The notes: generated by a model from the sequence alone, not told the origin. Counted from the first letter of the stretch, positions 31,065 to 39,869 are shown. The stretch is 41,005 bases of DNA from CAG-791 sp963658695 (GCA_963658695.1 CAVKRN010000014.1:1-41005); one strand, 5' to 3'. Numbers and translations: made by a program.

Positions 31065-32394
31065 TGCTGCCGGTTCTTCTTCTGTATCTGTGGCGCCTGC
31101 GGTTATAGCCGTCCGCTTCCGGGCGTTCCCCTTCCGGATGTTCTCCGGATTCCCTCGGTTCCTTTAACTCCTTGTGTTCCTGAGGCCGTCGATCCTGACG
31201 ATTCCGTTCTTCCTGCCGCCCTCTCGGCCGGCGATCACGCCGTTCCCTTGGACCGCGTTCCGGTGCCTTCGTCTCGCCTTCTACCCGCTCTGCCTGCCTG
31301 CCGCCTTCCGCCTTTTCTTCTTTCTCAGAATCCTTCGCCTCCGGCTTTGCAGCAACTACTTCTTTACGGGCGTTGCCCCTGGAAGCATTTCCGGAATTCT
31401 TCAGTTCCGTGCGATTGATCTTAGGCTTTGCCTGTCCGCGTTTTCTGCGACGCAGAATCGTAATTTCATCCGCCCCGCATTCATGAAGTTCCTTTTCGTC
31501 ATTCACTTCGACCAGAACGCGAACCGTCTGTTTCAGAATGTTGACGCCGGCGACTTCTCCTGTAAGCCCGTCCGCCATCTCCACCTCATCTCCGAGGCGG
31601 GGAAGATTCTTATTCAGCGCTTCATAGGTCTCCTCTTCGTTTTTGAGGCAACACATCAGTCTGCCGCAGGCACCGGAGATCTTTGTCGGATTCAGGGACA
31701 GATTCTGCTCCTTTGCCATCTTAATGGAGACCGGAACAAAATCCGAAAGGTAGGTATGACAGCAAAGCGGCCTCCCGCAGATGCCGTATCCGCCCAGTAT
31801 CTTTGTCTCGTCGCGCACGCCAATCTGACGCAGTTCGATTCGTGTATGGAACACTCCCGCCAGATCCTTCACCAGATCCCGAAAATCCACTCGTCCGTCC
31901 GACGTAAAATAAAACAAAATCTTGCTGTTATCAAAGGTATATTCCGCATCAATCAGCTTCATATCCAGATTATGGCGGCGAATTTTCTCAAAGCAGATGC
32001 GGTAGGCCTCTCGTTCTTTTTCCTTGTTCTCCGCAATGCGACGTTCATCTGCCGCCGTCGCCATACGAATGATCTTCTTGATCGGTGCCTTAAACCGCTT
32101 TTGATGAATCTTCATGGGATCGCAGACGCTCGTCCCATATTCCTGTCCGCGTGCCGTCTCTACAATGACATGACTTCCCCGCCGAACCGGCAGATCACCC
32201 ACGCCAAAATAATAGGACTTGCCTGCCGTCCGAAACCGAACGCCAACAACAGCCGTAAGATCCTCGTCCTCTTCCGCAAATGGATCCTCCTGCGGCGCCG
32301 GACGTTCTGCTTCCTCCTGAGAAATCTCCGGTTCCGCAGAAATTACCACTGTCTCCTCTTCTTCAACAATGACTTCTTTGATCTGTTCTTCCAT
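31024..32394 (-). CDS. ricT: PSP1-domain protein RicT (YaaT) with a long charged tail
   Basis: 456 residues. RicT belongs to the RicA-RicF-RicT complex that carries Fe-S clusters and controls RNase Y processing in Bacillus. The PSP1 core spans about residues 45-300 and has the cysteine-rich segment GGYGICGRPLCCHTYL .. KISGACGRLMCCLKNE that provides cluster ligands. The N-terminal 45 residues are acidic. The last 140 residues are an Arg/Glu/Pro-rich low-complexity tail (RRDRRPRGRQEERNRQDRR), which may bind RNA; this is longer than the Bacillus protein. The start at ATG 32394 has GGAAAG eight bases upstream. It lies 94 bp after holB, the usual order. Confidence 0.92.
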   Translation of the reverse strand: MEEQIKEVIVEEEETVVISAEPEISQEEAERPAPQEDPFAEEDEDLTAVVGVRFRTAGKSYYFGVGDLPVRRGSHVIVETARGQEYGTSVCDPMKIHQKRFKAPIKKIIRMATAADERRIAENKEKEREAYRICFEKIRRHNLDMKLIDAEYTFDNSKILFYFTSDGRVDFRDLVKDLAGVFHTRIELRQIGVRDETKILGGYGICGRPLCCHTYLSDFVPVSIKMAKEQNLSLNPTKISGACGRLMCCLKNEEETYEALNKNLPRLGDEVEMADGLTGEVAGVNILKQTVRVLVEVNDEKELHECGADEITILRRRKRGQAKPKINRTELKNSGNASRGNARKEVVAAKPEAKDSEKEEKAEGGRQAERVEGETKAPERGPRERRDRRPRGRQEERNRQDRRPQEHKELKEPRESGEHPEGERPEADGYNRRRHRYRRRTGSNDRRREEKPAQTE

Positions 32395-32488
32395 GTATTG
32401 CACTTTCCGTATGTATAAACATTCTCAGCGCAGGCAGCCAGAACAAAGTCTTCCGAAGGGTCCTAAGGACGCTGCGCCAAAGGTTGCC

Positions 32489-33547
32489 TCAGCGTTTCTT
32501 CAAAATCCTCCGAATCCCCAACAAAAGGAGCTCCACTGTCTGCGCTTCATTTTCCTTGCTCTGCACTCTTTTCTGTGCCGTGTCGATGGCCTGCTGTATC
32601 ATTTCCAGGCTCTCATAGGGTAATTGTACCGCAATATTACTAATATACGGTATATGCTCCTGAAAGATCAAGCGACCCGCGTCCCGTGTGCTTTTCATGA
32701 CCAGAACATCTCGATACCAGCTTCGGATAAAATCCAGAAAATCCTCCGTATGACGTGTGAGCTCTTCCTTGCCCCCTCCGGCTGTCTTCTGCGCAAACAC
32801 GACAATCTGGTGGCTGTTTTGGTCCTCTATGCGCTCCAGGAATCGAATGGTCTCTTCCAGGTATTTTTCCATCTCTTCTTCACAAAGAGAAAGACAACGG
32901 CCGGGATTTCCATGGGAAAGATCCGCATAAAATGCTGCCTTTTTCGTGGATTGTCCTTGCCTTTGCAGGTACTGGGTCAGTTGCTGCTTGGAGGCAGGGT
33001 GGAGCGGAATGGTCACGCACCTTGACAGAATAGTCGGAAGAAACACCGACAGGTTTTCTGCCAGAAGAAGAAATACCGCATACGCCGGCGGCTCCTCCAG
33101 GGTTTTCAGAAGCGCGTTCTGCGCCTGAATGGTCAGGCGCTGCGCCTCCGGAATGATGTAAATCTTTCTCTGGGCCTCATAGGGTTTCACTGCCACATCT
33201 GCCTGAACAAATCTCGACAGCTGTACTCCCAGCGTTTTGGTTTTCGTGGTAACACCGGCGCGCTCTGCCGTCACCAGCATAACATCCGGATGGGAACCAC
33301 TTTGTACCCGGCGGCATGTGCGGCACTGTCCGCACGGTTCCAGAAGTCCCTCTTTCTCCTGCGGCTTTTCACACATCAGCGCTGCCGCAAAAGAAAGAGC
33401 CAGCTTTTCCTTGCCGGCTCCCTTCTCCCCATGAATCAGATATGCCTGTGACACATGTCTGGTCCGAAGCGCGTTCTGCAGATGGTCCACCGCAAGCTTC
33501 TGCCCGATCACCCGGTCAAATCCGATTCCTGACATATTCTCTTCCAT
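32489..33547 (-). CDS. holB: DNA polymerase III subunit delta'
   Basis: Clamp-loader AAA+ subunit, 352 residues. Visible parts are VIGQKLAVDHLQNAL, the modified P-loop HGEKGAGKEKLALSFA, the zinc module EPCGQCRTCRRVQSGSHPD with cysteines as expected, KIYIIPEAQRLTIQAQNALLKTLEEPP (Walker B-like and SRC-region neighbour) and ILSRC. The C-terminal collar domain follows. GAGGAAAT precedes ATG 33547. It overlaps gmk by 40 bp and precedes ricT. Confidence 0.95.
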   Translation of the reverse strand: MEENMSGIGFDRVIGQKLAVDHLQNALRTRHVSQAYLIHGEKGAGKEKLALSFAAALMCEKPQEKEGLLEPCGQCRTCRRVQSGSHPDVMLVTAERAGVTTKTKTLGVQLSRFVQADVAVKPYEAQRKIYIIPEAQRLTIQAQNALLKTLEEPPAYAVFLLLAENLSVFLPTILSRCVTIPLHPASKQQLTQYLQRQGQSTKKAAFYADLSHGNPGRCLSLCEEEMEKYLEETIRFLERIEDQNSHQIVVFAQKTAGGGKEELTRHTEDFLDFIRSWYRDVLVMKSTRDAGRLIFQEHIPYISNIAVQLPYESLEMIQQAIDTAQKRVQSKENEAQTVELLLLGIRRILKKR

Positions 33548-34128
33548 ATTTCCTCAACACAATCTTCCAGACGTTCGTTCGTAAACCTCTCGCAAATTCC
33601 GGCCGCCGTAAGCTTCTCCTCCGAAAAATCCGCTTCATCCGCCAGAAATCTTCGGCACAGCTCCTTATACCGGGGATGGTCTTCCTTTTTTTCGCGGTTT
33701 AGCGCTCTTTGCAGGCGCTCTCCCGCCTCCAGCTCCACGTACAACGGAACAACATTCTCCTTCCCGTAATAGCTGCAGAAGGATTCGTAGGATTCCAGCG
33801 TGCCAATGAGAAGGTAGCTTTGTCTGGTCAAGTCGATTTGTCCGTCGTCTTCCGTGTAATAATGCCAAATGCCGGAAACCACAGAGTAATCCCGAAACTC
33901 AATGATTCTGCCCTCGTTCTTTGCCCGCTCGAACTCTTCATCTGACCGGAAGTAATAGGTCACGCCGTCCTTCTCGCCCTCGCGCATGGGCCTTGTTGTA
34001 TATGGAACAACCTCCTTCAGCAGAATTTTCCCGCTCCTTCCGGCCCGTTCCTTCAATGCCCGATAAATGGTATCCTTCCCGGAAGCGCTCTTTCCCATCA
34101 GACAAAATATGACATGCCTCGCTCCCAC
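33508..34128 (-). CDS. gmk: Guanylate kinase-like protein
   Basis: 206 residues with P-loop FCLMGKSASGKDT and the GMP-binding region VVPYTTRPMREGEKDGVTYYF, then FEFRDYS-like EFRDYSVVSGIWHYY. The tail (about 145-206) diverges from canonical guanylate kinases, and the P-loop has SASGKDT rather than the usual PSGAGKST. It may therefore be a second, clostridial-type paralogue of Gmk with altered specificity. It is followed by holB with overlap and starts 3 bp after the pyk stop, so it is embedded in the pyk operon. Confidence 0.8.
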   Translation of the reverse strand: MGARHVIFCLMGKSASGKDTIYRALKERAGRSGKILLKEVVPYTTRPMREGEKDGVTYYFRSDEEFERAKNEGRIIEFRDYSVVSGIWHYYTEDDGQIDLTRQSYLLIGTLESYESFCSYYGKENVVPLYVELEAGERLQRALNREKKEDHPRYKELCRRFLADEADFSEEKLTAAGICERFTNERLEDCVEEIWKRICQESDLTG

Positions 34129-34131
34129 GTC

Positions 34132-35547
34132 TTACCACACCTCAATAAACCGAATCATGTTGGTCTTCCCGGATACTCCCAGCGGAATTCCCGCCGTCAG
34201 CACTACCTTATCTCCCGCCTTGACATAGCCTGCCAGCTTTGCACGGTTAATGGCCGCCTCAAAGAGCAGATCTGCCGTCGGCTCCTGCTGAATGATGATC
34301 GGTTCCACGCCAAACAGCAGATTCATCTGGCAGGCCGTCTCCTTATTGGGCGTGCACGCAATGATCGGACACACCGGCTTATGTGCCGCCAGTCTTCTTG
34401 CGGTAAAGCCGGAAAGCGTAACGGTAATGATCGCATCGGCATGAATGTCTTCACCGATGGTGCAGCAGGCATGCGAAATAGCAGTTGTCACATCGCTGCG
34501 GTCTGTGATGCTGCGGGAATCCATGCGGGAGGCGTAATCCACATCCTTCTCCGAACGCTCCGCAATCTTGGCCATCGTCTGCACTGCCTCGACCGGATAG
34601 GCACCGTTTGCGCTCTCTCCCGAAAGCATAATTGCTGTCGTGCCATCATAGATTGCATTGGCAACATCCGTCGTCTCCGCTCTTGTCGGGCGGGGATTGT
34701 GGATCATGGAATCCAGCATCTGGGTGGCTGTCACGCATATTTTGCCTTCCTGCTCTGCTCTGCGGATCATGTGCTTCTGCAGGGACGGCACCTCTTCCAG
34801 CGGCACTTCTACGCCAAGGTCGCCGCGGGCAACCATAATTCCGTCTGCCTCTTCCAGAATCTCATCCAGATTGCGCACACCCTGCACGCTTTCAATCTTC
34901 GCGATGATCTTCATTCCGCTGTTGAACTGCTGCAGGATCTTGCGAATCTGCCGGATATCGTCTGCCGTACGGGTAAAGGATGCCGCAATATAATCAAAGC
35001 CGAGAACACAGCCAAATTCAATATCGCTGCGATCCTGCTCGCTGATAAAGGGCATCGACAGATCCGCACCGGGCACATTGACTCCTTTATGGTTGGATAC
35101 CGGACCGCCGTTCACCACGGTGCAGACAATGTCCGCGCCCTTAATGGCATCCACGCGCAGCTCGATCAGGCCGTCATCAATCAGAATGCTCCCACCTTCC
35201 CGCACATCCTTCGGAAGGTCCTTATACGTCACCGATGCAATGGTTGCATCGCCGTCCAGCTCTCTTGTGGTCAGTGTGAAGGTCTGTCCCGCCTCCAGCA
35301 TTACCTTTCCGCCCTTGAAATCCCGCAGGCGAATCTCCGGTCCCTTGGTATCCAGAAGCGCAGCCACCGGAAGATTTTTCTCAATACGGACCTTCTTGAG
35401 GCGTTCAAACTTGCGAGCCTGCTCATCATGCGTGCCGTGTGAAAAATTAAAGCGTGCCACATTCATACCGGCATCAATCAGCTTGCTGATCATCTCTTCG
35501 CTTTCACTTGCCGGCCCCAATGTGCAGATAATTTTTGTCTTTCTCAT
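34132..35547 (-). CDS. pyk: Pyruvate kinase (short form)
   Basis: Converts PEP + ADP to pyruvate + ATP. The 471 residues include the N-terminal KTKIICTLGPASESEEMI, NFSHGTHDEQ, DTKGPEIRLRDF, KIESVQGVRNLDEIL, MVARGDLGVEVPLEEVP and ATQMLDSMIHNPRPTRAE. The C-terminal domain ends with NMIRFIEVW. It lacks the extra PEP-utiliser-like domain of many Bacillus enzymes. GGAGAGA precedes ATG 35547. It heads the run pyk-gmk-holB-ricT-trmN6-rsmI. Confidence 0.97.
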   Translation of the reverse strand: MRKTKIICTLGPASESEEMISKLIDAGMNVARFNFSHGTHDEQARKFERLKKVRIEKNLPVAALLDTKGPEIRLRDFKGGKVMLEAGQTFTLTTRELDGDATIASVTYKDLPKDVREGGSILIDDGLIELRVDAIKGADIVCTVVNGGPVSNHKGVNVPGADLSMPFISEQDRSDIEFGCVLGFDYIAASFTRTADDIRQIRKILQQFNSGMKIIAKIESVQGVRNLDEILEEADGIMVARGDLGVEVPLEEVPSLQKHMIRRAEQEGKICVTATQMLDSMIHNPRPTRAETTDVANAIYDGTTAIMLSGESANGAYPVEAVQTMAKIAERSEKDVDYASRMDSRSITDRSDVTTAISHACCTIGEDIHADAIITVTLSGFTARRLAAHKPVCPIIACTPNKETACQMNLLFGVEPIIIQQEPTADLLFEAAINRAKLAGYVKAGDKVVLTAGIPLGVSGKTNMIRFIEVW

Positions 35548-35639
35548 GCTGTCTCTCCTTACCGTTGTAGCTGTTATAGCCCCTTGCTAAATTGCCAAGT
35601 ACCGAATCATTGCGCTTTGGTCATATTGCTGTATCGTCA

Positions 35640-35680
35640 CAGTACACTCGCCAGCCAAGCAATAGGTGGCATCCGTACTG
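35640..35680. other. Intergenic hairpin upstream of pyk
   Basis: CAGTAC and GTACTG at the ends of this segment, with GCCA/TGGC inside, form an imperfect hairpin in the 185-bp fprA-pyk spacer. No T-run follows on either strand. One arm (35640-35661) resembles 39428-39449, 19 of 22 bases after reverse complementing. I see no clear promoter for pyk in the spacer. Confidence 0.35.
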
Positions 35681-35732
35681 TAACGCTGTATCCTTTTAAT
35701 CGCACCATGCCTTTCCGAAGAAAATATGGTAA

Positions 35733-36941
35733 CTATTCCGCGAGGTCTGCCGCTGCCACACTGTCTGCAAACGCATCAAATGCTTCCTGGTCGGCTGCCG
35801 ACAAGGCGCTGCGAATGGTCAATGTCGTATCCAGAATACGGCAATTCTTCAGCGTTTCCAACTGCGTGCGCATCGCTTTCGCTGTCACCGGTGCCCAGGT
35901 TCCGTTCTCTGCCAGAGCAAAAATACGTTTCTGTACCCCCAGTGCCTTCATATCCTCAATGAAGCTGCCAATTGGCGGATACAGTCCTCCGTTATAGGTC
36001 GGACAGAACAGGACAACCTTTCTGCAGCGCCAAACCTCACCGATCAGGTACGAAACATCGGTTTTCGAGACATCATACACCACCACGCGGCTGCCGGTTT
36101 TCTCCTGCAGCGAAGCGGCAAAGCTCTCCGCAGCACTGGCTGTATGCCCATACAGTGAGCCGTACACCACAAGTGTCTCCTCTGTCTCCGGCTCATAACT
36201 GCTCCACTTCTGGTATTTGTCAATGAACCATCCCAGATTCTCCCTCCAAATCGGTCCGTGCAGCGGAAGAATTCTGGCAATGTCCAGTCCTGCCGCCTTT
36301 TTCAGGACTGCCTGCACCTGCATACCGTATTTTCCTACGATATTGGCATAGTAGCGACGCGCCTCATCGAGATAGTAATGCTCAAAATCGTACTGATCGG
36401 CAAAGATCCCACCCTCAAGTGCGCCAAAGGTGCCAAAGGCATCTGCAGAAAACAGTGCCTTTGTCGCATCGTCATAGGCAAGAAGAACCTCCGGCCAGTG
36501 CACCATCGGTGCTGCCACGAAATGGAAGGTATGCTTGCCTGCAGCCAGCACATCCCCTTCCTTGACAATCTGCGAATGCGCAATGGTAAGCTCCGGGAAG
36601 AACTGGGAGATAAACTTAAACGTCTGTGCAGCAGATACAACGGTCGTTTCCGGATACTGCTGCAATACGGTCTGCAGCAAAGCACAGTGATCCGGCTCCA
36701 TATGAAGAACAACCAGATAATCCGGCTTCCGCTCTCCCAATACCGCATGCAGATTTTCCAGATACTGATCCGCCACACTGCTGTCTGCCGTATCAAACAA
36801 TACAACCTTCTCATCCAGCACAACATAGCTGTTGTAGGACACGCCCTTTGTAAGCGGAAACAAGTTCTCAAACAACGCCAATCGGCGATCGCTGCCGCCG
36901 ATCCAGATGGTATCATCCGCAACCTTCTTTATATTTTTCAT
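35733..36941 (-). CDS. fprA: Flavodiiron protein (FprA/A-type flavoprotein)
   Basis: Reduces O2 to water or NO to N2O, protecting anaerobes. The 402 residues have an N-terminal metallo-beta-lactamase-like diiron domain with HMEPDH (H80, E82, D84, H85), further ligands in PMVHWPE and FSADAFG, and LPLHGPIW. A C-terminal flavodoxin domain has the FMN loop VYGSLYGHTASAAE and FCPTYNGGLYPPI. The start is ATG 36941 (MKNIKKVADD) with AAAGGAAG upstream. There is no rubredoxin or flavin reductase extension, so it needs an external electron donor. Confidence 0.95.
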   Translation of the reverse strand: MKNIKKVADDTIWIGGSDRRLALFENLFPLTKGVSYNSYVVLDEKVVLFDTADSSVADQYLENLHAVLGERKPDYLVVLHMEPDHCALLQTVLQQYPETTVVSAAQTFKFISQFFPELTIAHSQIVKEGDVLAAGKHTFHFVAAPMVHWPEVLLAYDDATKALFSADAFGTFGALEGGIFADQYDFEHYYLDEARRYYANIVGKYGMQVQAVLKKAAGLDIARILPLHGPIWRENLGWFIDKYQKWSSYEPETEETLVVYGSLYGHTASAAESFAASLQEKTGSRVVVYDVSKTDVSYLIGEVWRCRKVVLFCPTYNGGLYPPIGSFIEDMKALGVQKRIFALAENGTWAPVTAKAMRTQLETLKNCRILDTTLTIRSALSAADQEAFDAFADSVAAADLAE

Positions 36942-37044
36942 AGCTTCCTTTCTATGCCGCCATCCTTCTGCGACCACATGTTCCCATTATTGTCCACGAT
37001 TTTCCGGAAAAGCACCAGATAAAATCGAGTAAAAAATAGCACAG

Positions 37045-37908
37045 CTATCGCAGCATCACAAAGGCTCCGAAGTTTCCTCTTCGGCCGGCACTTGCACGGT
37101 GGCTGAACAACAGCTCCGGATTGCAGGCTGTGCAGACATCGGTTACGTGGATATGCTCCGGCTTCACGCCGCTTTCCAGCAACGTAATCCGGCAGGCCTC
37201 CCAAAGATTCAGCTGAACATGTCCCGGGTTCCCGCGATCGAAAAACAGTGCTTTTTCTTTTCCGGGAAACGCCCGGCGAAATTCCTCCGCCACGTCCTCG
37301 CTGACCTCATAGTGATCGACACAGATGGACGGTCCAATTCCCACCAGGATATCCGCAGGATCCGAGCCAAATTCTTCCTGCATCCGCCGCACCGTTGCCG
37401 CGCCGATCCGGCCAACGGTGCCCCGCCATCCGGAATGACTGGCACCCACCGCTCGCTTCACCGGGTCCACAAACAATAGCGGAACACAATCCGCATAGAA
37501 CGTAACCAGCAAAAGTCCCGGCTCATTCGTTATAATCCCGTCAGCGCTTTCCCATGTCGAGGGGCGCAGCACGCCCATTCCGGCATCCTCTGCATACACG
37601 CGCTGCACGTTGGTCTCGTGCACCTGATGTGAGCAGACACAGTGCTGCAGATCCGTACCAAAGGCCGCTGCAATGCGCGAGAGATTCTCGTGCACATTTT
37701 CCCGGCTGTCGCCTCTGCCGGTAGTCAGATTCAGAGAGGAAAACTGGTCGTTTGAAACCCCTCCCAGCCTGGTCGATATCATCGTCACCGCAGTTTTGTT
37801 TTGTTCCAAAGCAGGGAAATACAGGGACGGAAGCACGCTTCCGTCCCTGTTCGTAAAATCCCGCTCCTCCAGCTCTCTGGATGTGTTTTTACGGTTTATT
37901 CTCATCAT
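37045..37908 (-). CDS. pgeF: Purine nucleoside phosphorylase YfiH/PgeF family (LACC1-like)
   Basis: 287 residues of the multicopper-polyphenol-oxidase-like fold, now known as zinc-dependent purine nucleoside phosphorylase/deaminase; PgeF has also been tied to peptidoglycan editing. The metal ligands are in CSHQVHETNV, FYADCVPLLF and ASHSGWRGTVG. The tail ends with TACNPELLFSHRASAGRRGNFGAFV, a family hallmark. The start is ATG 37908, one base after the pgi stop codon, so translational re-initiation is likely; longer in-frame starts would overlap pgi. No clear Shine-Dalgarno. Confidence 0.92.
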   Translation of the reverse strand: MMRINRKNTSRELEERDFTNRDGSVLPSLYFPALEQNKTAVTMISTRLGGVSNDQFSSLNLTTGRGDSRENVHENLSRIAAAFGTDLQHCVCSHQVHETNVQRVYAEDAGMGVLRPSTWESADGIITNEPGLLLVTFYADCVPLLFVDPVKRAVGASHSGWRGTVGRIGAATVRRMQEEFGSDPADILVGIGPSICVDHYEVSEDVAEEFRRAFPGKEKALFFDRGNPGHVQLNLWEACRITLLESGVKPEHIHVTDVCTACNPELLFSHRASAGRRGNFGAFVMLR

Positions 37909-37909
37909 T

Positions 37910-39265
37910 TTATTCGTCTGCCAGTCTTGCAAGAAGCTCCTCCGTCTGTCCTTCAAAGCCAGGCTTTCCGAGAAGTGCAAACATATTGTGCTTATAAGAC
38001 TCCACGCCGGGCTGATTGAACGGATTTACGCCCAGAAGGTATCCGGATACTCCGCACGCAAACTCAAAGAAGTAGAACAGCTCGCCCAGATAGAACTCTG
38101 TCTGCTCCGGAATCTTCACCATCAGGTTCGGTACATTGCCGTCGGTATGAGCCAGAATTGTTCCGTTCATGGCCGCCTGATTGGCAAAATTCATGGTCTT
38201 GCCTGCCAGGAAATTCAGACCATCCAGATTCTCTGCATCCGTTCCGATGACCACATCTGCCTTCGGCTTCTCTACATTCAGGACCGTCTCAAACATAATA
38301 CGCGCGCCGTCCTGAATGAACTGCCCCATGGAATGAAGGTCTGTCGTCAAATCCACACTTGCAGGGAAAAGCCCCCTTTGATCCTTGCCTTCCGACTCGC
38401 CGTAAAGCTGCTTCCACCACTCGGAAGTGTAGTGCAAAGACGGCTCATAGTTGGCCAGAATCTCCACAGACTTACCCTTGCGAAGAAAAATGTTGCGAAC
38501 AGCCGCATACTTCAATGCGTCATTGTCGGCATAATCCGACTCCATAGCAAGACGTCTTCCCTCTGCCGCACCGGCCATCAGCTGATCGAGATCGGCGCCG
38601 GACACCGCAATCGGAAGAAGTCCCACCGCCGTAAGCACCGAAAAACGGCCGCCGACATCATCCGGAATAACAAAGCTCTCGTAGCCCTCTGCATCCGCCA
38701 GCGTCTTCAATGCGCCGCGTGCCTTATCTGTGGTCGCGTAAATTCTCTTTGCGGCGCCCTCTTTTCCGTATTTCTTCTCTGCAAGCTCACGGAAAAGGCG
38801 GAATGCAATCGAAGTCTCTGTTGTGGTCCCCGACTTGGAAATAACATTGATGGAGAAATCACGGTCACCAATGACATCTACAAGGTTTGACAGATAGGTT
38901 CCGCTGATGGAATTGCCGGCAAAATAGATCTCCGGCGTCTTGCGAATCTCTTTGGAAACGGTGTTATAAAAATTGTGACGAAGGAAATTAATGGCAGCGC
39001 GAGCCCCCAGATAAGAGCCGCCGATGCCCAGCACCAACAGCACATCCGAATCACTCTTGATCTTCTCTGCTGCCATTTTGATTCGGGAAAATTCCTCTTT
39101 ATCATAATCCACCGGAAGATTCACCCAGCCGAGGAAGTCATTGCCGGCACCCGTACCGGATACCAGAAGCTCCTTTGCTGCAAGAACCTGACTCTCAATG
39201 TTGGAAATTTCCTCCTCGCGGATGAAACTCTTTGCTTTGGAATAATCAAATGTAACCTTTGCCAT
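37910..39265 (-). CDS. pgi: Glucose-6-phosphate isomerase
   Basis: Interconverts glucose 6-phosphate and fructose 6-phosphate. The 451 residues correspond to the short Firmicute form. Signature parts are LGIGGSYLGARAAI, VISKSGTTTETSIAFR, DDVGGRFSVLTAVGLLP (the first PGI signature) and FNQPGVESYKHNMFALLGKPG (the second). The start is ATG 39265 (MAKVTFDYSKAKSF) with AAAAGGAGGT eight bases upstream; the upstream in-frame extension is leader sequence. pgeF follows immediately. A promoter and an operator-like inverted repeat precede it. Confidence 0.97.
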   Translation of the reverse strand: MAKVTFDYSKAKSFIREEEISNIESQVLAAKELLVSGTGAGNDFLGWVNLPVDYDKEEFSRIKMAAEKIKSDSDVLLVLGIGGSYLGARAAINFLRHNFYNTVSKEIRKTPEIYFAGNSISGTYLSNLVDVIGDRDFSINVISKSGTTTETSIAFRLFRELAEKKYGKEGAAKRIYATTDKARGALKTLADAEGYESFVIPDDVGGRFSVLTAVGLLPIAVSGADLDQLMAGAAEGRRLAMESDYADNDALKYAAVRNIFLRKGKSVEILANYEPSLHYTSEWWKQLYGESEGKDQRGLFPASVDLTTDLHSMGQFIQDGARIMFETVLNVEKPKADVVIGTDAENLDGLNFLAGKTMNFANQAAMNGTILAHTDGNVPNLMVKIPEQTEFYLGELFYFFEFACGVSGYLLGVNPFNQPGVESYKHNMFALLGKPGFEGQTEELLARLADE

Positions 39266-39295
39266 CGGGCAATACCTCCTTTTGCTTGTCCCCTG

Positions 39296-39320
39296 TGTGA
39301 CATACCATTTGCATGTCACA
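39296..39320. promoter_or_regulatory. Operator-like inverted repeat at the pgi start site
   Basis: TGTGACAT (39296-39303) and ATGTCACA (39313-39320) are perfect 8-bp arms with a 9-bp spacer. The repeat overlaps the predicted pgi transcription start. The regulator is unknown. Confidence 0.5.
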
Positions 39321-39324
39321 ATAA

Positions 39325-39353
39325 AGTTTAGCAGGGGGCATTTGTGAATGCAA
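39325..39353 (-). promoter_or_regulatory. pgi promoter
   Basis: On the minus strand TTGCAT (39348-39353) and TAAACT (39325-39330) are separated by 17 bp. The leader to the pgi ATG is about 53 bases. Confidence 0.7.
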
Positions 39354-39376
39354 GCTGAAGGGTCTTGATCGTTACC

Positions 39377-39487
39377 GCACAGACATCCGTCGTTGCTGTA
39401 CAAACGCCCGCCAGCAACGGGTCCTGGTGCTTAGCTGGCGAGTGAACGGTTATCCCACCAGCGACGAATCCCGTCGGGCGTCTGTGC
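39377..39487. other. Folded intergenic segment between pgi and the TSCPD gene
   Basis: GCACAGAC (39377-39384) pairs with GTCTGTGC (39480-39487). Inside, CGTC..GCTG (39388-39398) pairs with CAGCGACG (39459-39466) around a 3-base bulge, and CGCCAGC (39409-39415) pairs with GCTGGCG (39434-39440). The segment lies between the two divergent promoters, so it is in neither predicted leader. It may be an independent small RNA, a remnant repeat, or a DNA-level structure. Confidence 0.35.
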
Positions 39488-39524
39488 AGTATCGGTTGCG
39501 GTAGGATTTTTCGCATTTCTGACA

Positions 39525-39530
39525 TATAAT
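39525..39530 (+). promoter_or_regulatory. -10 element before the TSCPD gene
   Basis: A perfect TATAAT, with only TAGGAT at the -35 position 17 bp upstream. The predicted leader is about 43 bases. Confidence 0.5.
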
Positions 39531-39579
39531 GGTAGTCCGAATACAAACTCATCATTCAAAAGAAAGAAGAGAATACACT

Positions 39580-39834
39580 ATGATCTATAAAACATCCGGA
39601 ACCTGTTCCTCCAGCATTGATTTGGATATTACTCCGGATCACATTATTCAGGATGTGATCTTTACCGGCGGCTGCAACGGAAATCTGCAGGGCGTTGCCA
39701 GACTTGTAAAGGGAAGAAAGGCCGAAGAGGTTGCAGACCTTCTGGAAGGAACCACCTGCGGCTTCAAAAATACATCATGTCCGGACCAGCTTGCAAAGGC
39801 CATTCGTTCTGCGCTGGAACAGATGAATGCATGA
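39580..39834 (+). CDS. TSCPD domain protein (TIGR03905-like)
   Basis: 84 residues from ATG 39580. The C-terminal FKNTSCPDQLAKAIRSAL is the motif that names the TSCPD domain, also found at the end of some class II ribonucleotide reductases. The N-terminal YKTSGTCSSSIDLDI and FTGGCNGNLQGVARL provide two more conserved cysteines, as in the small stand-alone TIGR03905 proteins of clostridia. Role unknown; metal or nucleotide reductase association is only inferred. AGAAGAG upstream is a modest ribosome site. murG follows after 35 bp. Confidence 0.88.
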   Translation: MIYKTSGTCSSSIDLDITPDHIIQDVIFTGGCNGNLQGVARLVKGRKAEEVADLLEGTTCGFKNTSCPDQLAKAIRSALEQMNA

Positions 39835-39869
39835 TAAACAGCGACCAAGAAACGCACGGGAAATCATCA

